A stretch of 64,000 nt of DNA from Micromonospora phaseoli (GCF_900109115.1 NZ_FNYV01000005.1:253509-317508); one strand, 5' to 3'. Counted from the stretch's first letter, positions 27,813-43,951 are shown. Notes: generated by a model not told the origin, from the sequence alone. A program made the numbers and translations.

Positions 27813-28553
27813 GTGGAACTTCTACTGGTCGTACTTCTCGTGGTGGTGCTCGGCGGTGCGCTGATCTGGTGGCGGCGGGAGCGCGCCACGCGCCAGGCCC
27901 GCGACCTCGCCGACGTACGCGCCGACGCCCGACGGTGGTACGAGCGCCTCGGTGGCCAGGTGATGAACCTCGGTGGCGAGGATCCGGCGGTGCGGCAGGC
28001 GCTGGCCGACGCCGCCGAGCGCTACCACGCCGCCGGCTCGCAGCTGGAGCAGGCCCAGACCGTCACTCAGTACCGGCTCGCCCGGGAGACGGCGGTGGAG
28101 GGGCTCACCTACATCCGGGCGGCCCGACTCGCGCTCGGCATCGACCCGGGGCCGGACCTGCCGCCCCTGGCCGCGGCGAGCGGCGCCGGCCAGCTGACCG
28201 TGCCGCGTCAGGTGCAGGTGCAGGGCCAGACCTTCAAGGCCGGCCCGCAGCCCGGCCAGGACACGCCCTACTACTACCCGGGCGGGCAGGTGCGCGGCCG
28301 GCCGGTGCCGGCCGGCTGGTACTCCACCCCCTGGTGGAAGACGGCACTGGGCGCCGGTGTCGGGGTGCTGGGCGGCCTGCTGATCGCCGACGCGCTCTTC
28401 TCGCCGTCCTTCGGCGATCCGGGCTACGACGCCGGTGCCGCTGCGCAGGGCGTCGGTGACCCGGGCGACGTCGGGGCCGACTCCGGTGGCGATTTCGGTG
28501 GCGATTTCGGTGGCGGCGATTTCGGTGGCGATTTCGGCGGCGGCGATTTCTGA
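27813..28553 (+). CDS. Membrane protein with Gly-Asp-Phe-repeat tail
   Basis: About 246 residues. N-terminal membrane segment VELLLVVLLVVVLGGALIWW, then a helical charged domain (ARDLADVRADARRWYERLGG to GIDPGPDLP), a Pro/Tyr-rich linker with WYSTPWWKTALG, a second hydrophobic segment, and a tail of GGDFGG-type repeats encoded by near-perfect 12- to 15-base units. Similar glycine-aromatic tails occur at the ends of TPM-domain and related membrane proteins; no enzymatic motif is seen. GTG 27813 is preferred because a -10-like box sits at 27801; ATG 27786 is possible. Confidence 0.65.
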   Translation: MELLLVVLLVVVLGGALIWWRRERATRQARDLADVRADARRWYERLGGQVMNLGGEDPAVRQALADAAERYHAAGSQLEQAQTVTQYRLARETAVEGLTYIRAARLALGIDPGPDLPPLAAASGAGQLTVPRQVQVQGQTFKAGPQPGQDTPYYYPGGQVRGRPVPAGWYSTPWWKTALGAGVGVLGGLLIADALFSPSFGDPGYDAGAAAQGVGDPGDVGADSGGDFGGDFGGGDFGGDFGGGDF

Positions 28554-28609
28554 CCCCAACGCCGACCGTTCCGGGTCTGGCGACGCCGGCTGCCGCTTGA
28601 CGGTCTGGT

Positions 28610-28662
28610 GTTAATAAGGGGCCCCTGCTCTACCGGAGGCGTTAACAAGGGGCCCCTCCTTA
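28610..28662. repeat. Bipartite GTTAAY/GGGGCCCC element, copy 1
   Basis: Two related half units, GTTAATAAGGGGCCCCTG at 28610 and GTTAACAAGGGGCCCCTC at 28641, joined by CTCTACCGGAGGC. It lies between two convergent genes, just before the ppc stop codon. Near-identical architecture appears twice at 63183-63320. Confidence 0.85.
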
Positions 28663-28669
28663 CTGCCCC

Positions 28670-31459
<2,790 letters not shown>

Positions 31460-31481
31460 GCGCTCCTTACGTGAGTACGAA

Positions 31482-31495
31482 GGACAGCGCTGTCC
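31482..31495. promoter_or_regulatory. Perfect 14-bp palindrome in the ppc leader, candidate operator
   Basis: GGACAGCGCTGTCC is a perfect dyad. With the -10 box at 31506-31511, it would cover about +5 to +18 of the ppc transcript, a typical repressor position. Confidence 0.5.
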
Positions 31496-31505
31496 GACTT
31501 CCTCG

Positions 31506-31534
31506 ATCGTATCCGCGCGGACCCGGGTTGTAAG
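31506..31534 (-). promoter_or_regulatory. Candidate ppc promoter
   Basis: On the minus strand CTTACA and TACGAT are separated by 17 bases, close to TTGACA / TANNNT. The -35 box overlaps the edge of a half copy of the GGGGCCCC repeat at 31531-31545. Confidence 0.55.
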
Positions 31535-31545
31535 GAGGGGCCCCC
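31531..31545. repeat. Half copy of the GGGGCCCC repeat element
   Basis: TAAGGAGGGGCCCCC matches one end of the bipartite element found at 28610 and 63183. Here it is a single half unit, without the second core, on the upstream side of ppc. Confidence 0.6.
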
Positions 31546-31589
31546 GATTCGGGCTGGCTCGGCCTGGGAAAACCACTGGTCCCGGTCGG

Positions 31590-31595
31590 TAGCGT
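31590..31595 (+). promoter_or_regulatory. Candidate -10 box (TAGCGT) for leaderless S66 peptidase mRNA
   Basis: TAGCGT ends 6 bases before ATG 31602, and no ribosome binding site is visible. Confidence 0.4.
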
Positions 31596-31601
31596 CGGGA
31601 C

Positions 31602-32642
31602 ATGTCGTCGCTGAGCTACCCCCCGAAACCCCGGCCCGGTGATCGGGTCGCGGTCGTCTCACCCTCCGCCGGCCTGCCAGGTCTCTTCCCCCACGTGTAC
31701 GAGCTGGGGCTGCACCGGCTGCGCGAGGAGTACCGCCTGGAGCCGGAGGAGTACCCGACCACCCGGATCATGGGGGCCGACCCGCGCGACCGGGCCCGGG
31801 ACCTGACCGCCGCCTTCGCCGACCCGACGGTCACCGCCGTGCTGGCGACGGTCGGCGGGGACGACCTGATCACCGTCACCCCGCACCTGGACGACGCGGT
31901 GCTGCGGGCCAACCCGAAGCCCTACTTCGGCTACTCCGACAACACCAACGTGCTCAACCACCTGCACCGGCTGGGGATCGTCGGCTACCACGGCGGGTCG
32001 GTGCTGGTGCACCTCGGCCGGCCCGGCGCACTGCACCCGCTGACCGCCGACTCGCTGCGCGCCGCGCTGTTCGGCTCCGACTGGTACGACCTGACCCCGG
32101 CGGCCGAGTGGGGCGACGAGCCAGGCGACTGGAACGATCCCGGATCCCTGGCGGTCGAGCCGGTGATGTTCCCCGGCGCGGGCTGGCACTGGCAGGGGCC
32201 GGCCACGGTGGTCACCGGCCGCACCTGGGGCGGCAACCTGGAGGTGCTGCACTGGCTGCTCGCCGCCGACCGGGTGGCCCCGGCGGAGTCGCTGCACGGT
32301 TCGATCTTCCTGATCGAGACCTCGGAGGAGTTGCCACCGGCCGTCGAGGTCTACCGGATGCTGCGCAACCTGGGCGAGCGCGGCCTGCTCGCGGGCTTCC
32401 CCGCCGCGCTGGTCGGCCGGGCCAAGGCGTGGGAGTTCAGCCGCCGGCTCACCCCGCAGGAGAAGACGGCGTACGCCGGGGAGCAGCGCGCCGCCGTCAC
32501 CCGGGCCTTCGCCGAGTACGCCCCCGACGCGCTCCTGGTCTTCGACGTCGACTTCGGCCACACCGACCCGCAGCTGATCATCCCGTACGGCGGCGAGGTG
32601 CGGGTGGACGCGGTCAGCCGCCGGATCTCGGTGCGCTACTGA
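31602..32642 (+). CDS. S66-family peptidase (LD-carboxypeptidase/MccF-like)
   Basis: A 346-residue protein of the S66 fold. The nucleophile is Ser112 in [12 protein letters not shown]. The Glu and His of the triad are likely in [11 protein letters not shown] and [14 protein letters not shown] near the C-terminus. Other blocks are VSPSAGLPG at the N-terminus and [15 protein letters not shown]. Family members cut LD-peptide bonds in murein tetrapeptides or inactivate microcin-C-like nucleotide peptides. The absence of a signal peptide and the length favour a cytoplasmic MccF-like or murein-recycling role. Divergent from ppc. Confidence 0.9.
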   Translation: MSSLSYPPKPRPGDRVAVVSPSAGLPGLFPHVYELGLHRLREEYRLEPEEYPTTRIMGADPRDRARDLTAAFADPTVTAVLATVGGDDLITVTPHLDDAVLRANPKPYFGYSDNTNVLNHLHRLGIVGYHGGSVLVHLGRPGALHPLTADSLRAALFGSDWYDLTPAAEWGDEPGDWNDPGSLAVEPVMFPGAGWHWQGPATVVTGRTWGGNLEVLHWLLAADRVAPAESLHGSIFLIETSEELPPAVEVYRMLRNLGERGLLAGFPAALVGRAKAWEFSRRLTPQEKTAYAGEQRAAVTRAFAEYAPDALLVFDVDFGHTDPQLIIPYGGEVRVDAVSRRISVRY

Positions 32643-32742
32643 CGCCGGCCGGTCTGGTCGACTGCGTACCGGCGGGCTGGCGGCGCTGCGGCGGGCACGG
32701 AGCCGCCAGCCCGCCGATACGGGGTGGACCATGCACGCGTGC

Positions 32743-33693
32743 TCACCCGACGACGGCGAAGGCGCGGACCGGGAAGGTGCCCATGCCGGCCACGCGCGGC
32801 GGTGCGGCGGTGAACCGAAAGCCGTCCGGTGGCAACCCGGCCAACCCGGTCAGGTGCTCCACGATCGGGATGCGCGCGGCCAGCAGGGCGCTGTGCGCGG
32901 GGCGCTGACCGGCCGCTGCCGGGGACATGTCGTCAATGTTGATCGAGTCGATGCCGACCAGGGCAGCACCCGCCTCGACCAGCCACTCCGCGCCGTCCCC
33001 GGTCAGGTAGGGCGCCTCGGGCGCGCCGTACCGCTCGGTGTCGAAGTGCGCGTCCCAACCGGTGTGCAGCAGCACGGCCTTTCCGGCCACGTCGTACGGC
33101 GCCAGCAGCAGGCGGTCCACCGCGCGGGTGCCGGCGGGCAGCCGTACGACGAGGCCGGGCAGGTCGGCGAGGCGGTCCAGCGCGGTGCCGGCCAGGTCAG
33201 CGCCGTCGGCGTACCGGTGGGCGGGGGTGTCCAGGTAGGTGCCGGTGTTGGCGATCATGTCGATCCGGGCCACCTCGAACTCGGTGCCCGCGGCGTAGTG
33301 CTCCCGGGACGCCTCGCGGGTCAACCACTGCGTGATCCGGGGTGCCGGCCAGCCGGGCAGCGTGCTCATCCCGTCGGTGATCACGTGGCTCAGCTCCACC
33401 AACCGGCGACCGTTGCCGGGGGCCGGATGGCCGGCGGCCGGGACGCCGGCAGCCGAGATGCTGGCCGCCGGGACGGCACGTCCGCCCTTGTGGGCCTCCT
33501 CGACGATCGTCTTGTTCGTGATCCGCACCTCAGCCACCATCAGCAGTCCGAGATGCTGCACGAACAGCGCCGCCAGGTCGGCGTCGTCGATCCCGTTGCC
33601 GGAGATGTCGAGCCGGAATCCGTCGGTGCTCAGGCCACCGCCGTTGGCGAAGACAACTTCGGCGTCGAATTGCGCACGATATTCCCCGTTCAT
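32743..33693 (-). CDS. Cyclase-family (kynurenine-formamidase-like fold) protein with N-terminal extension and altered metal motif
   Basis: A 316-residue protein. Residues about 90-316 match the cyclase family (RRLVELSHVITDGMSTLPGW, then a substrate loop and KAVLLHTGWDAHF). The usual HxGTHxDxPxH metal motif reads NTGTYLDTPAH, so the first His is Asn and the second is Tyr, while Asp and the last His remain. The first 80 residues (NGEYRAQFDAEVVFANGGG, then DLAALFVQHLGLLMVAEV) are not part of the core fold I know. ATG 33693 start. Function unknown; a non-hydrolytic or altered-metal role is possible. Confidence 0.75.
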   Translation of the reverse strand: MNGEYRAQFDAEVVFANGGGLSTDGFRLDISGNGIDDADLAALFVQHLGLLMVAEVRITNKTIVEEAHKGGRAVPAASISAAGVPAAGHPAPGNGRRLVELSHVITDGMSTLPGWPAPRITQWLTREASREHYAAGTEFEVARIDMIANTGTYLDTPAHRYADGADLAGTALDRLADLPGLVVRLPAGTRAVDRLLLAPYDVAGKAVLLHTGWDAHFDTERYGAPEAPYLTGDGAEWLVEAGAALVGIDSINIDDMSPAAAGQRPAHSALLAARIPIVEHLTGLAGLPPDGFRFTAAPPRVAGMGTFPVRAFAVVG

Positions 33694-33922
33694 CTCGGCA
33701 GCCGACCACAGCCGCGCACCGACGTCAATCTCGTTCGGCCCCCCGGTCAGGGATCCAGCTCGGCCCGCCCGGGCGCGGTAATCGCCCGCCGCCGTGCTCG
33801 CCTGGGCGGCGGTGGCCCTGGGCGGCGGTGGATCGTCGGTCCGGAGAGATAGTGTCGACCGGTATAACCCCCCGTCCGGTCGGACGCGGGGTGATCGTCG
33901 TGTCGCCACCTCGGAAGTGATC

Positions 33923-37570
<3,648 letters not shown>

Positions 37571-37592
37571 GGGGCATGAGAGAGTGACGGGC

Positions 37593-38378
37593 ATGCGTGC
37601 TCGCCGTCTAGTCGCCGTCGCCAGCGTGGCGGTCGGCCTCGTCGCCCTCGCCGGTTGCCGTTCCGAGCCTGGCGTCGCCGCTTATGTCGGTGACCACCGG
37701 ATCACCGAGGACGCGGTCACCGCGGTGATCGAGGACGCGCGGTCGAAGAACCCGACCCCTACCGAGGTGGCCGAGACGCTGCCGGGGCAGGAGCCACAGC
37801 TGCCCGGGCAGGAGCCGCAGCTGCCGGGGCGCAGCCAGGTGGTGAGCACCCTGGTGCTCACCGAGGTCTGTGAGCGGATCTCCGCCGCCGAGGGCTACCA
37901 GTCGCAGGGTCAGGTCGAGCCGGCGCAGGTCGCCCAGGGCGTCGGCCTGAACCCCGAGACCGAGTACGTGCGGCAGGTGGCCGAGCTGTACACCTGCCTG
38001 TCCGGCATCCCGGTCGGCGCTCCGGTGGCACCGACCGAGCAGGAGCTCATCGACCTGGTGGCGGCCGGCAAGCGGGCCGGTGCGGTGCCCGCCGACGTGA
38101 CCGTCGAGCAGGCCGCCTCCCAGCTCGACGGCGATCAGCTGCGCCAGGCCCTGGCCAGCCGCGACTCGCTCAGCGGAGCGGTCGAGGCGTACGACGTGAC
38201 GGTCAACCCCCGGTACCGGCCGCTGGTGTTCCCGGTGCTGAGCTTCACCGGGCAGAACATCGCGGTGGGTGTTCCGCTGGGCGAGCCGGCCTCCGACACG
38301 GTCACCGACATCTCCACCCCGAAGCCGCAGTTGACGCCGACCGAGCCGACCGAGCCGACCGAGCCGACCGACGGCTGA
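37593..38378 (+). CDS. SurA-N-like lipoprotein
   Basis: A 261-residue lipoprotein with signal peptide and lipobox ALAGC near residue 21. The next segment, PGVAAYVGDHRITEDAVTAV, is like the N-terminal chaperone helix of SurA/PrsA-type foldases. An internal near-perfect repeat of PGQEPQL lies near residues 65-78, and TEP units end the protein. No peptidyl-prolyl isomerase domain is seen. It may help exported proteins fold. ATG 37593; GTG 37584 is possible. It sits 22 bases after mfd and 2 bases before mazG. Confidence 0.8.
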   Translation: MRARRLVAVASVAVGLVALAGCRSEPGVAAYVGDHRITEDAVTAVIEDARSKNPTPTEVAETLPGQEPQLPGQEPQLPGRSQVVSTLVLTEVCERISAAEGYQSQGQVEPAQVAQGVGLNPETEYVRQVAELYTCLSGIPVGAPVAPTEQELIDLVAAGKRAGAVPADVTVEQAASQLDGDQLRQALASRDSLSGAVEAYDVTVNPRYRPLVFPVLSFTGQNIAVGVPLGEPASDTVTDISTPKPQLTPTEPTEPTEPTDG

Positions 38379-38380
38379 GC

Positions 38381-39343
38381 ATGCGCCGGATCGTGTTGCT
38401 GGTGACCTCGCCCCGGTTGCCGGCCGGTCTGCTGACGGCGACCGCGTGGGATGTCGTACGCGCCGCTCCGGTGCTGGCCGGGGCGGAGAGTGAGCTGACC
38501 ACGGCCCTGCGGGTGGCGGGCGCGCAGGTGAAGGTGCTCGACGGGCCGGCGGTGCCCGCGCTGCTCGACGCGGCGGCGGCGCACGACACGGTGGTCTGGC
38601 TGGCCGGCCCGGCCGGCGACGAGTCGCTGGCCCGGGAGCTCGGCCTGCGGCTGGCCCGGGAACCGGGGCTGGCGGAGCTGGAGCTGATGTACGGCTCGTG
38701 GGATCCGCCGGGGGCCCGGTTGCTCGACGCGGTGGCGGTGCTGGACCGGATGCTTTCGCCGGGCGGTGACCCGTGGAAGCGGGCGCAGACCCATCAGAGC
38801 CTGGCCAGGTTCCTGCTGGAGGAGTGCTACGAGGCGTACGACGCGATCAGCGCCGGTGACACCGACGCGTTGCGCGAGGAGTTGGGTGACGTGCTGCTCC
38901 AGGTGGTGCTGCACGCCCGGCTGGCCGAGGAGCTGCCCGAGGACGAGCGGTGGACCGTGGACGATGTGGCCGGTGGCCTGGTCGACAAGATGATCCGGCG
39001 CAACCCGCACGTCTTCGCCGGTGCCGAGGCGGGCACGCTGGAGGAGATCACCGCCAACTGGGAGCGGATCAAACAGGCCGAGAAGGCGCGCGAGTCGGTG
39101 CTCGACGGCATCGCGCTGAGCCAGCCCGCGCTCGCCCTGGCGGCGAAGATCCTGGAGCGGGCCCATCGGCTCGGCGTCCCGCTGCCGGTGCCGCAGGCAC
39201 AGCCGGACGCCGAGGCCGCCCTGGGCGCCACCCTGCTCGCCCTGGTCGCCCAGGCCCGCGAGGCCGCCCTGGACCCGGAAGCCGCCCTCCGCCGCACCAC
39301 CCTCACCCACGCCCACTCCATCCGCACCACCGAGCTGAGTTGA
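38381..39343 (+). CDS. mazG: MazG-type nucleoside triphosphate pyrophosphohydrolase
   Basis: A 320-residue protein. The N-terminal third is a poorly conserved alpha/beta domain. The MazG domain starts near residue 125 with WKRAQTHQSLARFLLEECYE and contains the metal-binding ExxE and EELGDVLLQVVLHARLAEE motifs. MazG hydrolyses non-canonical or oxidised NTPs. It lies 2 bases after the lipoprotein gene, and the mfd-mazG-eno order is shared with mycobacteria. The stop codon lies inside a dispersed inverted repeat (39339-39399). Confidence 0.93.
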   Translation: MRRIVLLVTSPRLPAGLLTATAWDVVRAAPVLAGAESELTTALRVAGAQVKVLDGPAVPALLDAAAAHDTVVWLAGPAGDESLARELGLRLAREPGLAELELMYGSWDPPGARLLDAVAVLDRMLSPGGDPWKRAQTHQSLARFLLEECYEAYDAISAGDTDALREELGDVLLQVVLHARLAEELPEDERWTVDDVAGGLVDKMIRRNPHVFAGAEAGTLEEITANWERIKQAEKARESVLDGIALSQPALALAAKILERAHRLGVPLPVPQAQPDAEAALGATLLALVAQAREAALDPEAALRRTTLTHAHSIRTTELS

Positions 39344-39399
39344 TCAAGAAGTTTGGGTCGGGAATGGCCGCTCCGGCCGACGCAAACTTCTTGATCAAC
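39339..39399. repeat. Dispersed inverted repeat TTGATCAAG family, copy B
   Basis: Arms GTTGATCAAGAAGTTTG at 39339 and its complement at 39383-39399 are perfect over 17 bp and extend to 21 of 22 with one mismatch. It includes the last bases and the stop codon of mazG. Confidence 0.85.
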
Positions 39400-39426
39400 G
39401 GGGTGATCGAGCGGGGCGGTGGTGGG

Positions 39427-39432
39427 TAGGGT
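39427..39432 (+). promoter_or_regulatory. Candidate -10 box (TAGGGT), leaderless start at 39440
   Basis: TAGGGT ends 7 bases before GTG 39440. It supports that start over GTG 39419. Confidence 0.4.
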
Positions 39433-39439
39433 CGGTCGG

Positions 39440-41059
39440 GTGGAACGGTTCCAGGTGGTGGGGGAGCGGGTTGTCGAGGCGTTGTTGGCCAGTCGGCCCG
39501 GGGTGGCCAGGGCGGCGGGGGACCATCGGTTCGACGATCGGTTGCCGGATTTCTCGGCCGACGCGGTCGCGGCCGACCGGGCGATGCTGGCCGACGCGGC
39601 GAGCGTGTTGTGTGAGGTCGACGTCGACGCCCTCGAACTCGAGGAGCAGGTGGATCACGCCCTGCTCGCCGGCCTCGTCGACCGCGAACTGTTCGAGCTG
39701 ACCGAGATCCGGGCGCACGAGTGGAATCCGCTCGCGTACAACCCCGGCCCACTGCTGCACGCCATTGTCGCCCGCCCGTACGCGCCGGTCGACATCCGGC
39801 TGACCGCGCTGGCCGGTCGGCTCGCCGCCGTACCGGACGCGCTGGCCACCGCGCGCGCGACGCTGCGCGATGTGCCCCACATCCACGCCGAGACCGCGGT
39901 CGGGCAGTTCACCGGCGCGGCGATGCTGGTCCGGGACGAGGTACCGGCGCTGCTGGCGCAGGCGCCCGCACTGTCCAACCGGATCGAACCAGCCGCCACC
40001 GCGGCCCTCGCCGCGCTGGACGAGTTCGTCGCCTGGCTGCGCACGGACCTGGCCGCCGACGCCGGTCCGGGCCGCGATCCCCGGCTGGGCCGACGGCGCT
40101 GGGAGGCGCGGCTGTGGCACGCACTCGACACCGAGCTGGGCGCCGCCGAGATCCAACGCCGGGCCTGGGCCAACCTCGACCGGGTCACCGAGGAGATCCG
40201 CGCGGCGGCGGTCGAGCTGGTCGGTGGCCCGGCCGACGACGAGACGGTACGCCGGGCACTCGACCTGCTCGCCGCCGAACACCCCGACGACCACACCATC
40301 GTCGACCTGGCCTCGATCACGCTGGACGAGGCGAGCGACTTCGTTCGGGCCCACGACCTGGTGACCGTGCCGGACGACCCGTGCGTCATCCAGGTGATGC
40401 CGCAGTTCGCCCGGGGTGTCGCGGTGGCCTACTGCGACGCGCCCGGCGGGTTGGAGACCGCCGACGTGCCGACGTTCTACTGCATCGCTCCCACCCCGGC
40501 GGACTGGCCGGCACGCCGGGCCGAGTCGTTCTACCGCGAGTACAACGACCACATGATCCGCAACCTGACGGTGCACGAGGCGATGCCCGGTCACTTCCTC
40601 CAGCTCGCCCACGCCCGCCGGTACGCCGGCTCCACCCGGGTGCGGGCGCTGACCCGCTCCGACCCGTTCGTCGAGGGCTGGGCGGTCTACGCCGAGGAGC
40701 TGATGGTCGGGTACGGCTTCGGTGGCCTGCCGGTGCGGCTGCAGCAGCTGAAGATGCAGCTGCGGATGACCCTCAACGCGCTGCTCGACCAGTTGGTGCA
40801 CGCCGAGGAGCTGCCCGAGGCCGAGGCGATGGCGCTGCTGACCGAGCGCGGTTTCCAGGAGGAGGGCGAGGCGGCGGGCAAGTGGCGCCGCGCGCTGCTC
40901 ACCTCGACCCAGTTGTCCACGTACTTCGTCGGCTACAGCGAGCTGGCCGAGGTCGCCGCCGAGCGTCCGCAGGACGTGCCGCTGCGCGACTGGCACGACG
41001 AGATGCTCGCCCACGGCAGCCCGCCACCGCGTCATCTGCGCACCCTGCTCGGCCGGTGA
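39440..41059 (+). CDS. DUF885-family putative metallopeptidase
   Basis: A 539-residue protein with the DUF885 zinc signature HEAMPGHFLQLAHARR near residue 378, followed by EGWAVYAEELM, which supplies the third ligand. These are M32/M3-like carboxypeptidase-type helical proteins, usually without a signal peptide here. GTG 39440 is chosen because TAGGGT lies 7 bases upstream; GTG 39419 would add seven residues. It is inserted between mazG and the enolase block. Confidence 0.85.
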   Translation: MERFQVVGERVVEALLASRPGVARAAGDHRFDDRLPDFSADAVAADRAMLADAASVLCEVDVDALELEEQVDHALLAGLVDRELFELTEIRAHEWNPLAYNPGPLLHAIVARPYAPVDIRLTALAGRLAAVPDALATARATLRDVPHIHAETAVGQFTGAAMLVRDEVPALLAQAPALSNRIEPAATAALAALDEFVAWLRTDLAADAGPGRDPRLGRRRWEARLWHALDTELGAAEIQRRAWANLDRVTEEIRAAAVELVGGPADDETVRRALDLLAAEHPDDHTIVDLASITLDEASDFVRAHDLVTVPDDPCVIQVMPQFARGVAVAYCDAPGGLETADVPTFYCIAPTPADWPARRAESFYREYNDHMIRNLTVHEAMPGHFLQLAHARRYAGSTRVRALTRSDPFVEGWAVYAEELMVGYGFGGLPVRLQQLKMQLRMTLNALLDQLVHAEELPEAEAMALLTERGFQEEGEAAGKWRRALLTSTQLSTYFVGYSELAEVAAERPQDVPLRDWHDEMLAHGSPPPRHLRTLLGR

Positions 41060-41074
41060 GGGCCGGCGCGGGGA

Positions 41075-41767
41075 TCAGGGGCCGGCCGTCCGCCGGTCCA
41101 CCACCCCGGCGCCCGCCGGCAGGTCGAACGCACCACCGTCGACCTGGTCGTCGTAGCGGCTCAACGCCAGCTCGACCGGCTGGCCGTCGAGTTGGCCGGT
41201 GAAGCTGCCCAGCGCACCCTCCCCGGTCACGCAGGCGGTGAAGCTCTCGGCGTCCTGGCGCACGTCGACGCAGGTGGCGTGGTGGCCGGCGACGGTGCTG
41301 CTGCGCTCGGTGATGACCGCGCCCGGATCCAGCGCGGCACTGGTCAACAGGCCCATCACCATCGGTGGCGTGACCACTCCTTGCAGCTCGGCCTCGGCGA
41401 AGACCACCACCGAGGGTTTGCTGTTCGGGGCGGGCGGCTCCTCAAGGGTGCAGACCGTTCGCCCGCCGTCGACGTCGCACCGGGTGGTTGCGTCGTCGGT
41501 GACCGTCAACTTGCCGCCCGGCCACGTGTAGCTGGACCGGGCCGGGTCCTGGGACTGGGCGAACGACGCGCTCTGCCCGCCGCGGAGCTGGTACTCCGCC
41601 GAGTAGGTCAGCTCCAGTGCCCGATCCATCCGGGCGGCGAGGTCGTTGACGATGTCAGCCCGCCCCATGGTCCGCCCGGCGTCATTGAAAGCCTGACAGC
41701 CGGTGACGGTGAGCAACGTGATGACCGACACAGCGAGCGTACGGAGAGTGGTCGAGGCGGCGGGCAT
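41075..41767 (-). CDS. Putative LppX/LprAFG-like lipoprotein
   Basis: A 230-residue lipoprotein with signal peptide and lipobox VTGC near residue 22. The mature part starts with QAFNDAGRTM and contains four cysteines (RCDVDGGRTVC; ATCVDVRQD; TACVTGEG) that could form two disulfides. Length and layout resemble the LppX/LprG group, but the shared blocks of the pair at 15.4-17.2 kb are weak here. ATG 41767. Convergent with the DUF885 gene and divergent from eno. Confidence 0.6.
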   Translation of the reverse strand: MPAASTTLRTLAVSVITLLTVTGCQAFNDAGRTMGRADIVNDLAARMDRALELTYSAEYQLRGGQSASFAQSQDPARSSYTWPGGKLTVTDDATTRCDVDGGRTVCTLEEPPAPNSKPSVVVFAEAELQGVVTPPMVMGLLTSAALDPGAVITERSSTVAGHHATCVDVRQDAESFTACVTGEGALGSFTGQLDGQPVELALSRYDDQVDGGAFDLPAGAGVVDRRTAGP

Positions 41768-41820
41768 GGCGACCAGCCTGATCGATGAGGTCCCACTCGT
41801 GCAAACCCGTTGCCGGTTGA

Positions 41821-43272
<1,452 letters not shown>

Positions 43273-43300
43273 GAGTGCCGGACCTCGGGGGAGGGGTGTG

Positions 43301-43918
43301 ATGCAGCAGCGCCGCACGCCGGGTGGTCAGCGTCCGGCCCGCCAGCCGGGTCGCGCCGGGCGGCCCGGTACGGCCCGCGACGGCGGTGTCCGTGCCGAGT
43401 CGCGCGCCGCGGCCGGTCGGGCGCCGTCGGCCGGCCGCGGCTCCGAGGGCGTACGCTCCGCGAAGCGGCCCGCCGCCGCCCGCCGGGCGGCGGCCGGCGG
43501 CGCGGTCACCCGGCTGGCCGCACCCCGATCCCGAGGTCTCACCGGGCGGGCCACCGTGCTGTTCGCGGTGTTGATCGCGCTCGCCCTCGCCTACACCTAT
43601 CCCGTCCGGGTCTACCTCGACCAGCAGGCCGACATCGAGCGGATGGAGGCTTCGCAGGCCGCCCAGCGGAAGCTGATCGCCGAGCTGACCACCGAGGCGG
43701 AGAAGTGGCAGGACGACGCGTACATCGAGGCAATGGCGCGGGAGCGGTTCTTCATGACCCGGCGCGGCGAGAAGATGGTGCTGCTGCTCGACGACCCGTC
43801 CGGCGCGGCCCGGGACGCGGGCGTCACCGACCCGACGGCACCGGTCACCCCGGGCACCTGGTACGACACCCTCTGGTCGAGCGTGCGCGCCGCCGATGCC
43901 AACCAGACCGACGAGTGA
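43301..43918 (+). CDS. FtsB/DivIC-like septum formation initiator
   Basis: A 205-residue bitopic membrane protein. A long basic Arg/Pro/Ala-rich cytoplasmic tail (about 85 residues) precedes one membrane helix (TVLFAVLIALALAYTYPVRV), a coiled coil (DIERMEASQAAQRKLIAEL) and the DivIC-type block YIEAMARERFFMTRRGEKM. DivIC/FtsB joins FtsL and FtsQ at the septum. ATG 43301 follows GGGGGAGG. It sits 28 bases after eno, the same arrangement as in mycobacteria (Rv1023-Rv1024). Confidence 0.9.
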   Translation: MQQRRTPGGQRPARQPGRAGRPGTARDGGVRAESRAAAGRAPSAGRGSEGVRSAKRPAAARRAAAGGAVTRLAAPRSRGLTGRATVLFAVLIALALAYTYPVRVYLDQQADIERMEASQAAQRKLIAELTTEAEKWQDDAYIEAMARERFFMTRRGEKMVLLLDDPSGAARDAGVTDPTAPVTPGTWYDTLWSSVRAADANQTDE

Positions 43919-43951
43919 GCACCAACTGAGCACCGAACGAGAGATGGCACC

